This document shows, piece by piece, positions 1-5,136 of a stretch of DNA of 5,136 nt. Under the pieces are notes generated by a model, which saw only the letters and a program-made list of their open reading frames with translations, made no database searches and was not told where the DNA came from. This stretch comes from Planctomycetota bacterium. Lineage in GTDB: Bacteria > Planctomycetota > GCA-002687715. Every line of letters starts with the position of its first letter. Position 1 is the stretch's first letter. Both the position numbers and the translations under genes were made by a program. The stretch spans positions 1 through 5,136 of the forward strand of contig JABSRK010000277.1 of assembly GCA_013213915.1 (NCBI GenBank), given 5' to 3'.

Positions 1-152
1 GCAAGGACGCTACGGTCCGCCACAAGCGGGCAGCCCTGCATGCTTCCTGGATCGAATTCGCCCATCCGTTCGGAGGCGAGCGCCTTCGTATCCAGGCTCC
101 CATTCCCCAGGATTTACGGAATCTCCAGGATCGTCTCCGCGGCGATCCCTGA
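1..152 (+). CDS. RluA/RluD-family pseudouridine synthase, C-terminal end only (partial)
   Basis: Reading from base 3 gives 49 codons that end in TGA at 150-152; the gene begins to the left of the window. The visible residues include KRAALHASWIEFAHPFGGER followed by LRIQAPIPQDL. This matches the conserved tail of RluA-type enzymes: R-x-x-L-H-A, a hydrophobic stretch, H-P-x-x-G, then A-P-(hydrophobic)-P-x-D. In the known family these enzymes isomerise uridine to pseudouridine in 23S rRNA (RluC, RluD) or in rRNA and tRNA (RluA), in the cytoplasm. The catalytic Asp motif and any S4 domain lie outside the window, so the subfamily cannot be decided; the tail looks closest to RluD. The gene converges on the transporter operon, with a terminator at 290-333. 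The competing + frame running from about 40 to 384 shows no recognisable protein and crosses the terminator, so I prefer this shorter frame. Confidence 0.85.
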   Translation, partial: KDATVRHKRAALHASWIEFAHPFGGERLRIQAPIPQDLRNLQDRLRGDP

Positions 153-247
153 TCGCGAGGCGAAAAGCCGATTTCAGCTTCCGGCCTGCCCACGACAGCG
201 CATTCAGGGAGTGGAGCCCGGAATGTACCGGGCGCCATTGCAACTTG

Positions 248-276
248 AACGTTCGATCCGCGGGGATCGGAACGTT
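248..276. repeat. Inverted repeat (hairpin) in the convergent spacer
   Basis: AACGTTCGATCC at 248-259 is the reverse complement of 264-276 apart from one extra G at 270, giving a 12-bp stem with a single bulge and a GCGG loop. A smaller palindrome, GCCCGG-AATGTA-CCGGGC, lies nearby at 216-233. On the - strand the larger hairpin starts about 70 bases after the transporter stop and could stabilise or end that transcript. No T-run follows it on either strand, so it is not called as an intrinsic terminator. The rest of the 153-346 spacer holds nothing else I can support. Confidence 0.6.
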
Positions 277-289
277 GCACAGGGAACGG

Positions 290-333
290 ATCGGAGGCCA
301 CGTCCTTTCACGGGGTCGTGGTCTCCGGTTTTT
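290..333 (+). terminator. Rho-independent terminator of the pseudouridine synthase gene
   Basis: On the + strand, GGAGGCCACG at 293-302 pairs with CGTGGTCTCC at 317-326: nine Watson-Crick pairs and one G-U pair, closed by a 14-base loop. Positions 290-292 and 327-329 can add up to three weaker pairs. The stem is followed by TTTTT at 329-333. It lies about 140 bases past the stop codon at 152. On the - strand the G-U pair becomes an A-C mismatch and no T-run follows the stem, so it should act mainly on + transcripts. It would also block read-through into the opposing transporter gene, whose stop is at 347-349. Confidence 0.7.
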
Positions 334-346
334 GCAGATTCCCGGC

Positions 347-1939
347 TTAGAACTCGAGGAAGGCGAAGACCATGTGCACGGTGAGCACGAAGATCGTCGC
401 GCGGATGATGGTCGAGGTCACCCCGGTTGCCACCGCAGCTCCCGACGTCTTCTCGCGCATGCCCACGTGGTAGGCGATGGAGGCGGTGCCGAGGGCCGAG
501 ATCAGCAGTTTGCCGAGCACCCAGAGGGTGCCGCCGGGGAAGGGGCCCCAATCCCAGCCGACGAGTCGGTGGAATTCTTCGTTGAAGGCGTACGGTCCGT
601 GTCCCGGATGGGTACCGAGGAACACGGCGACGGCGGCGACTCGGGCGACCGCGTACGAGACGGCGAAGAGCAACGGGATGCCGATGAGGCTGGAGATGCC
701 CAGGCCCGTGAGCAGGTAGCGTTCGGGACGGATGCCGTGGCTGCGCAGAGCGTCCGCCTGGCGTGTGAGGACGCGGTTGCCCACGTCGGAGGCGATGGCA
801 GCGCCGGCGCGTGACGCAAACAGCAGTGTCGTGATGCCTGGGATCACCACGCGATACAGGGCAAACCCGAGCGACCCGATGAACTCCTCGACAAGCACGG
901 GCTCCGTGTAGCCCTGGAGGGGCAGGAGAGCGAACATGAAGAACGTGGTGATGAAGCCGCAGATCAGCCCGGCGAGGGCGAGGAACGGGATTGCCGAGCC
1001 GAGGGTTCCGAGCCGAAGGTAGCGCCAGAGGAACCGGACTCCCCACTTGCGGGAGGGATAGCGCGGGAGCAGGTGAACCAGCGTTCGCCAGGCTCCGATG
1101 ACGAAGTCACCCGTGCCCTCGAGGAACCCGACCACCGACCGTCGCAGCCATGGGGGCTGCTCTTTTGGCGCCGGATCGTCGGCGCGCCAGCCGCGGAGGT
1201 CGGCGAGTGCGTCGTCTACCTCGGCGTTGGCCACCTCGCGCAGGCTCTGGGCCCGCGGATCGAGGAACAGGATGCGGTCGGCGATGTCCCGCAGCGACGC
1301 GAGGTCATGGGTGACCACCACCGATGTCATGTCGTGCCGGTCGTGCGCTTCGCGAATGCGACGTGCGACGTCAACGCTCATGGCCGGGTCGAGTCCGGAG
1401 GTGGGCTCGTCGTAGAACAGCAGCTGGGGGCCGAACGCCATCGTGCGGGCGAGGGCGAGCCGCTGCTTCATGCCGCCGGACATCTGGGCGGGGTAGAGGT
1501 TGCCTGGAAGGCCGAATTCATCGAGGAGTGCGTCCGCGACCGCGCGCCGGGTTTCTGACGGATCACTCCCTTCCTCCGCCGTGGCCGGAGTGCCGTGGTC
1601 GAGTCCGAATTCGATGTTGCCCCGCGCGTCGACGTCGTCGAGGAGCGCGAAGTCCTGGAACACGATCCCGGTGCCCGGGATCCCCGCGCCACCGTCGCGG
1701 TTCGTGGCGTCATGACCAAGTACCTGAACCGAACCGCTGGCCGTCACCGCGCCGCCCGGGCGCAGGAGCCCGGACAACAAGGCCAGCGTCAGCGACTTCC
1801 CTGTTCCGCTCGCACCAACAAGGAGGACGAGCTCGCCCCTCGCGATTTCGACACCAGCATCCTCCAGGAGCACGCGATCTTGTGCGCAGAGCCTCAAGCC
1901 CGAGATGCGGATGGCCGGATCGTTCGCTGTAGCCGTCAA
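347..1939 (-). CDS. Fused MlaF-like ATPase / MlaE-like permease, ABC lipid transporter
   Basis: This 530-residue protein has two parts. Residues 1-250 are an ABC ATPase with Walker A GASGTGKS (42-49), Q-loop Gln95, signature MSGGMKQRLALA (153-164), Walker B LLFYDEPTSGLDP (173-185) and H-loop His211. After a Pro-rich linker (about 253-264), residues 265-530 match the MlaE/YrbE permease family: an amphipathic N-terminal stretch, several hydrophobic membrane segments (about 311-340, 358-376, 408-440, 502-527) and the family's conserved block RAGAAIASDVG (377-387) followed by QADALRSHGIRPERYLL (394-410). E. coli MlaF and MlaE are separate proteins whose summed length is about the same, so both halves look complete. 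All ATPase motifs are intact. Two copies should form a full inner-membrane transporter moving phospholipid or similar lipids. The start is TTG at 1939-1937, four bases inside the upstream gene, with GGGGAAG just before it; the ATPase fold begins at about residue 9, which supports this start. The stop is TAA. Direction of transport and substrate are not visible. Confidence 0.92.
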   Translation of the reverse strand: MTATANDPAIRISGLRLCAQDRVLLEDAGVEIARGELVLLVGASGTGKSLTLALLSGLLRPGGAVTASGSVQVLGHDATNRDGGAGIPGTGIVFQDFALLDDVDARGNIEFGLDHGTPATAEEGSDPSETRRAVADALLDEFGLPGNLYPAQMSGGMKQRLALARTMAFGPQLLFYDEPTSGLDPAMSVDVARRIREAHDRHDMTSVVVTHDLASLRDIADRILFLDPRAQSLREVANAEVDDALADLRGWRADDPAPKEQPPWLRRSVVGFLEGTGDFVIGAWRTLVHLLPRYPSRKWGVRFLWRYLRLGTLGSAIPFLALAGLICGFITTFFMFALLPLQGYTEPVLVEEFIGSLGFALYRVVIPGITTLLFASRAGAAIASDVGNRVLTRQADALRSHGIRPERYLLTGLGISSLIGIPLLFAVSYAVARVAAVAVFLGTHPGHGPYAFNEEFHRLVGWDWGPFPGGTLWVLGKLLISALGTASIAYHVGMREKTSGAAVATGVTSTIIRATIFVLTVHMVFAFLEF

Positions 1940-3186
1940 CGATCTTCCCCGATGACGCCCGTGAGTTCGGTGAGACCTGGCAGGAGCATGGTGTCGTCCC
2001 TACCCTCGAGAACCAGGTAGTGCTTGTCTTTCTTGAGCACCACGCGTCGCAGGACCCGCACCAGTTGGTGATCCATGCCCTCGCGATCAGCGCGCGTGAG
2101 GATCTCCTCGAGTGCGGATTCGAGCAGCGGCTCGGCCGCCTTCCACAGGTCGTTGAGTGGCTTGCGCAGCTCGTCTGACTCGAGCGCGTCGATCAACCGC
2201 GTCTGCAACGGCGTGTTGTTCACGATCCACGTGTCCACGACCGCTCCGAGAAAATCCTGAAATGCCTGGTGTTCCAGCGTGCGATTGAGCGCGCGATCGA
2301 AGGCGGCTTGCACGGCGGGTTCTTCGAATCCCTCGACGACGGCGGACCCCGCCTCGCGGAAGGCGGTCGGCGCGTGCTTCTTGAAGACGGGCAACGCCTT
2401 CTTCTCGAGGAGCAGGGACAGCCGCTTCGCCATCTCCTCCTTCTGCGCGGCACCGAACACGTCCTTCGTCGCGATCCAACTCAGCGACATCATGTCGGCG
2501 AAGCTGACCGTGTCCCAGATCTCGGCGCCGATCGTCCCGGCGAGCGGCCCGAGGCGCTCCTCCAAGCGCGTGACGAACTCGCGTTCGAGTACGGGGCCGA
2601 GGTCTTTGCTGAAGATGTCTTCGCTGAACGCCTTGAAGAAAGCGTTGCGCTCGACGTCGTGCTGTTCGAGGGCTGCGGGTAGCGCCTCGCCCAGGATCGA
2701 GCCGATGTCACCGAGTATGCGGAGGAGGTACGGGCGCAGCGCGGTCATGGTCTGATCCCGGCGCTCATCCCACAGGTCGCCGAGCTCTCCCAGAACGTCT
2801 CCGCGCAGAGCAGGGGGAACGAGGGTCTTCAGGACCCACGCGAGATTGCCGTCCGGGTTCATGGCGACGACACGGGTCCCGGCGCCGAATCGGCGCGCGA
2901 CGGAGGGATCGACGTCGAACTTGACCGTCCACGGCGCAGCGTCGGAGACCGAGACGACGCGGCCCTGCAGGGCGAAGGTCTCACCCTCGACCGAGTACAC
3001 AGGATCGGCGGCCGAAAGATCGGGCCTCAGCTCGAATCGCGCTTCGGCGCGATGCAGGCGTCTCGATACGTGGTCACCGAGGCGGATTGACAGAGTGCGC
3101 ACGCCCGGAACGTCAGCCAGCAGGATCGAGACCGTCGTCACGACGGCCACGATGAATCCGAGTCCGAGCCATGCGCGGCCACTCAT
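1936..3186 (-). CDS. Membrane-anchored protein with probable divergent MCE/MlaD-like domain
   Basis: The 416-residue product has an uncleaved-looking N-terminal membrane segment (about 5-24) and no lipobox Cys. Residues about 46-125 are likely beta-rich: DPVYSVEGETFALQGRVVSV, then WTVKFDVDPSV and GAGTRVVAMN. This resembles the MCE layout of G-x-P-V-x-x-x-G, G-x-V-x-x-V, a short strand pair, then a G-T-x step. Residues about 126-385 are mostly charged, amphipathic helix, and the tail (386-416) is short and mixed. In known Mla/MCE systems such a protein is anchored in the inner membrane, forms a hexameric ring or tube on the permease and passes lipid through the periplasm. The tie to that family comes from this weak pattern plus the 4-base overlap with the fused transporter gene; it is inference. 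ATG at 3186 is preceded by GGGAG. If it is not MCE, it is still probably the dedicated partner of the transporter. Confidence 0.6.
   Translation of the reverse strand: MSGRAWLGLGFIVAVVTTVSILLADVPGVRTLSIRLGDHVSRRLHRAEARFELRPDLSAADPVYSVEGETFALQGRVVSVSDAAPWTVKFDVDPSVARRFGAGTRVVAMNPDGNLAWVLKTLVPPALRGDVLGELGDLWDERRDQTMTALRPYLLRILGDIGSILGEALPAALEQHDVERNAFFKAFSEDIFSKDLGPVLEREFVTRLEERLGPLAGTIGAEIWDTVSFADMMSLSWIATKDVFGAAQKEEMAKRLSLLLEKKALPVFKKHAPTAFREAGSAVVEGFEEPAVQAAFDRALNRTLEHQAFQDFLGAVVDTWIVNNTPLQTRLIDALESDELRKPLNDLWKAAEPLLESALEEILTRADREGMDHQLVRVLRRVVLKKDKHYLVLEGRDDTMLLPGLTELTGVIGEDR
1940..1950 (-). promoter_or_regulatory. Ribosome binding site supporting the TTG start of the transporter
   Basis: On the - strand, GGGGAAG (1950-1944) lies four bases before the TTG at 1939-1937. 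The stop codon TGA of the upstream gene (1938-1936) overlaps this start as TTGA, which suggests translational coupling between the two genes. No ATG near the start of the ATPase domain offers a better choice. Confidence 0.6.
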
Positions 3187-3196
3187 GCAAGCTCCC
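3187..3196 (-). promoter_or_regulatory. Ribosome binding site of the MCE-like gene
   Basis: On the - strand GGGAG (3196-3192) stands five bases before the ATG at 3186-3184. This supports the chosen start, which also places the hydrophobic membrane segment right at the N-terminus. No convincing -35/-10 pair was found upstream. Confidence 0.55.
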
Positions 3197-3233
3197 GTCG
3201 CTGCTGTCGGTGGACGACACGTCGCATTCCCGC

Positions 3234-3263
3234 CTCCCCGGGGCCTCCGTCGGCCCAGGGGAG
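3234..3263. repeat. Inverted repeat in the leader of the MCE/transporter operon
   Basis: CTCCCC (3234-3239) pairs with GGGGAG (3258-3263), then one G/A mismatch (3240/3257), then GGGCC (3241-3245) pairs with GGCCC (3252-3256) around a 6-base loop. The result is an 11-bp, almost all-GC stem ending 48 bases before the ATG at 3186. There is no T-run, so it may be a leader structure or an mRNA 3'-end stabiliser for the protease transcript rather than an intrinsic terminator. Its role is unknown. Confidence 0.5.
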
Positions 3264-3320
3264 CATACGGGAGCCACGGTGCAAGATATGGGGAAACGCA
3301 CGACGGGGACCCTCAAATGC

Positions 3321-3358
3321 AGACCGGGCCGGAGGCCAAAGGGCTCCCGGCCCGGTCT
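3321..3358 (-). terminator. Strong hairpin, probable terminator of the metalloprotease gene
   Basis: AGACCGGGCCGG at 3321-3332 is perfectly complementary to 3347-3358, a 12-bp GC-rich stem. A few inner bases (3335-3337 with 3342-3344) can extend it to a 4-base loop. On the - strand it begins 22 bases after the protease stop at 3381-3383. The bases after the stem read GCATTTGAG, so the T-run is weak; termination may be inefficient, factor-dependent, or the hairpin may mainly protect the mRNA 3' end. Confidence 0.55.
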
Positions 3359-3362
3359 TGAA

Positions 3363-3382
3363 GAGGCCGCTCGAGGCCGCTC
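3363..3382. repeat. Tandem 10-bp duplication running into the protease stop codon
   Basis: GAGGCCGCTC occurs twice with no gap, at 3363-3372 and 3373-3382. The second copy supplies two bases of the protease stop codon (TCA on the + strand, 3381-3383). The first copy lies just downstream of the gene. It looks like a small slippage duplication with no effect on the protein. Confidence 0.7.
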
Positions 3383-5136
3383 AGTTCACCGTCAGGGCGT
3401 TGCCCGGCGTCAGGGTCGCCGACGAGAACGCGGAGGTGGTCCCACTGCTCGAGAACTCGTAGATCGCGTAGCCCGAGGTGTAGGTGGACGAGCCGCCGAT
3501 GAGGGACGAGAACGTCACCGAAGTGCCCGAGGCGCCCCCACCTGGGCTGAAGCCGGGCACGGTCTGGGTGGTCCAGCCGGGACCAACAGAGCGGTTGTCG
3601 ATCGAGACGTTGCCGTTCCCCCAGAAGACCACGTCGAACGATGCGGTCGGCGGGTTGGTGACGCCCCACTCGGGGAGATTCAAGAAGCTCACGACCGTGT
3701 TGCCGCAGGCTTCACTCCATTCGACGGTGCCGCCGATGGTGGGGTTCAGGTCGGACCAGTGGCCCGCGATCATGGGCGGGCCGCTGAGGAACTCACCCGT
3801 CGTCGCGGTGAAGTCGTTGCTGCCGCCGTTGAGCGACACGGAACCATTGGAGTTTGCGTGGATCGTGCTCGTCGTCGTGCCGTAGAAGCTCACCGGGCTG
3901 CTCGAGGAGAAGGAGACGTTGTCGTCGTCTCCCAGGGTGAGGGCCGTCGGTGTTCCGCTCCCCGCTCCGATGTCGAGCTGTCCGCCCGCGCTGAGGTAGT
4001 ACCCGTCCACGTGCGTGGGGTTCATCATCAGCATCTGGGCGGAGTACTGGACCGCTGCGGTCGCGGTATAGGGGAGGGTCTGGTTCCCGATATACGGGAT
4101 GACCGTCGGGATCAGGCCCCCTGCCCAGTAGCGCGTACTGGGGTGGCCCATGTCAATGTGGAAGGTCTGACCCCCCGTGGTCTCGATCGACTGGGGGGCG
4201 CTCCTCGGATACAGGGCACGGACCATGAACCCGACGTTGAACAGGCCACCGCCGAGGCTGAACACGGTGAAGGTGCCGGGATCGCCCACGCACTTGGTGG
4301 TCACAGCGGCTTGATACTGGGTCCCCGTGGTGCCGTCGAAGTTGATCGACGAGAAGATCTGGTTGACCTGCCACTCGGGTAGGGTCGGCTGCGTCGGGCC
4401 GCATGCGGGCGAGTTGAGGAGGGAGGCGTGATACCCGCCAGGGGAGAACTGTGCGCGCATGCGGGACTTCTGCCCGGCGGTGAAGATGTTCATGCAGGAG
4501 TCGTCGGTGTAGTCCATGTAGTTCTGGACCATGTCGAGCGAGCCGCACGACGAGTGGGAGAGAGGACAGCCGTAGTTCGCGGCGTCCGACAACGGCGTGT
4601 CGGCGACGAGGTCATCGACGCCGCAGCCACCGTCGCCCCAGATATGGCGCAGGTTCAGGTAGTGGCCGACCTCGTGGGTGCACGTTCGCCCGAGGTGGAA
4701 CGGATAGGTCGCGGTGCCGATACGGCCGAAGTATGCGTAGTCGTTGACGACGCCGTCTGTGTTAGCCGGACCCCCGGGAAACTGGGCGTAACCGAACAGG
4801 CCTCCACCCAGGTCGCAGACCCAGATGTTCAGGTACTGGCTGGCCGGCCAGGCATCGTGGCCCCCCGTCGCCGCGAACTTCACGTTGTCGTTGTTGGAGA
4901 ACGAGGAAATCAATGTCGATGTGCGGGTGATGCCGCTGTGAGGGTTGCCCTGGGGGTCCTGGTTCGCCAGGCAGAACGCGATCTCGGTGTCAGCCGCGAG
5001 ACCCTGGAACTGCGACAGGGTCGCGCTCGCGTTCGAGTTGGTGCGGCGGCGGAAGTCCTCATTGAGGACGTCGATCTGGCTCTGCACCTGGGCCGTGGAG
5101 ATGTTCTGCGTCGCGGTGCGGTAGACGACGTGAACG
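3381..5136 (-). CDS. Secreted M43-family zinc metalloprotease with C-terminal beta-rich domains (5' end off the window)
   Basis: The visible part is 584 residues and runs off the right edge. The frame stays open to base 5135 and begins VHVVYRTATQNISTAQVQSQ, followed by IDVLNEDFRR, the usual entry to the M43 (pappalysin/cytophagalysin) catalytic domain. The zinc site HEVGHYLNLRH has His154, Glu155, His158 and His164 (visible numbering). The Met-turn is NYMDYTDDSCMN, with Met207, and is followed by FTAGQKSRMR. Ten Cys residues suit a disulfide-bonded exported protein. Known members cleave extracellular proteins. After the protease domain (about 1-245) come an LPEWQVNQ linker and a region of unknown fold (about 254-391), then a Ser/Gly/Thr-rich beta domain (about 392-575) with FYGTTTSTIHANSNGSVSLN and EFLSGPPMIAGHWSDLNP, which looks vaguely nidogen-like. 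The signal peptide and propeptide must lie outside. The GTG at 5087 is an internal Val codon, not the start. I see no C-terminal anchor. It is separated from the next gene by 194 bases and hairpins. Confidence 0.9.
   Translation of the reverse strand, partial: VHVVYRTATQNISTAQVQSQIDVLNEDFRRRTNSNASATLSQFQGLAADTEIAFCLANQDPQGNPHSGITRTSTLISSFSNNDNVKFAATGGHDAWPASQYLNIWVCDLGGGLFGYAQFPGGPANTDGVVNDYAYFGRIGTATYPFHLGRTCTHEVGHYLNLRHIWGDGGCGVDDLVADTPLSDAANYGCPLSHSSCGSLDMVQNYMDYTDDSCMNIFTAGQKSRMRAQFSPGGYHASLLNSPACGPTQPTLPEWQVNQIFSSINFDGTTGTQYQAAVTTKCVGDPGTFTVFSLGGGLFNVGFMVRALYPRSAPQSIETTGGQTFHIDMGHPSTRYWAGGLIPTVIPYIGNQTLPYTATAAVQYSAQMLMMNPTHVDGYYLSAGGQLDIGAGSGTPTALTLGDDDNVSFSSSSPVSFYGTTTSTIHANSNGSVSLNGGSNDFTATTGEFLSGPPMIAGHWSDLNPTIGGTVEWSEACGNTVVSFLNLPEWGVTNPPTASFDVVFWGNGNVSIDNRSVGPGWTTQTVPGFSPGGGASGTSVTFSSLIGGSSTYTSGYAIYEFSSSGTTSAFSSATLTPGNALTVN

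Noticed and set aside
248..276. Hairpin as an intrinsic terminator for the transporter operon
   Set aside because: The stem is strong but is followed on the - strand by CAAGTTGCAATGG, with no T-run; it is reported only as an inverted repeat.
245..814. + strand open frame of 189 codons
   Set aside because: It is antisense to the permease, overlaps the terminator at 290-333, and has no recognisable domain.
204..1046. - strand open frame of 280 codons in another frame of the permease region
   Set aside because: Its Arg/Pro/His-rich composition is that of a shifted reading of the MlaE-like coding sequence, and it has no domain.
3264..3320. Promoter candidates for the MCE-like gene (TTGCAC with TATGCT; TTGAGG with TATCTT, on the - strand)
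   Set aside because: The spacers are about 11 and 22 bases, well away from the usual 16-18, so neither pair can be supported.
3385..3520. Possible C-terminal sorting signal or membrane anchor at the end of the protease
   Set aside because: The end reads SSATLTPGNALTVN, with no hydrophobic segment, basic tail or PEP-CTERM/LPXTG-like motif.
3171..4382. Long + strand open frame of 403 codons
   Set aside because: It lies antisense to the clear M43 protease gene, is rich in Arg, Gly and Ala as expected from a GC-rich shadow frame, and has no recognisable motif.

Overview
The window is GC-rich bacterial DNA with four protein-coding genes. One gene is cut by the left edge (+ strand), one is cut by the right edge (- strand), and two complete overlapping genes lie between them on the - strand. 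The mix of genes suggests a Gram-negative, environmental bacterium. The secreted M43-type metalloprotease with an LPEW-type linker and a Ser/Gly/Thr-rich C-terminal beta domain recalls proteins I associate with Planctomycetota, but that lineage call rests on recollection of protein style and is tentative (about even odds).

Layout. At 1-152 (+) is the last 49 codons of an RluA/RluD-type pseudouridine synthase; this fragment is short but carries the family's C-terminal signature. From 153 to 346 is a convergent spacer with a + strand intrinsic terminator (hairpin plus five Ts) and a second strong hairpin. From 347 to 1939 (-) is a single-polypeptide lipid-type ABC transporter, an MlaF-like ATPase fused to an MlaE-like permease. 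It starts at TTG and its start overlaps the stop of the upstream gene. From 1936 to 3186 (-) is a 416-residue membrane-anchored protein with a probable divergent MCE/MlaD-like domain and a long helical region. From 3187 to 3380 is a spacer with two strong hairpins and a tandem 10-bp duplication that runs into a stop codon. From 3381 to the right edge (-) is an M43 zinc metalloprotease that continues beyond the window.

How the genes work together. The two central genes look like a two-gene operon encoding a compact Mla/MCE-type system: the upstream product would be the substrate-handling subunit on the periplasmic side, and the downstream product supplies both the ATPase and the membrane channel. 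Such systems move phospholipids or other hydrophobic molecules between membranes. No MlaB, MlaC or MlaA homologue is visible here. The protease and the pseudouridine synthase appear to be unrelated neighbours in separate transcription units. I saw no mobile element, CRISPR array, tRNA or rRNA.
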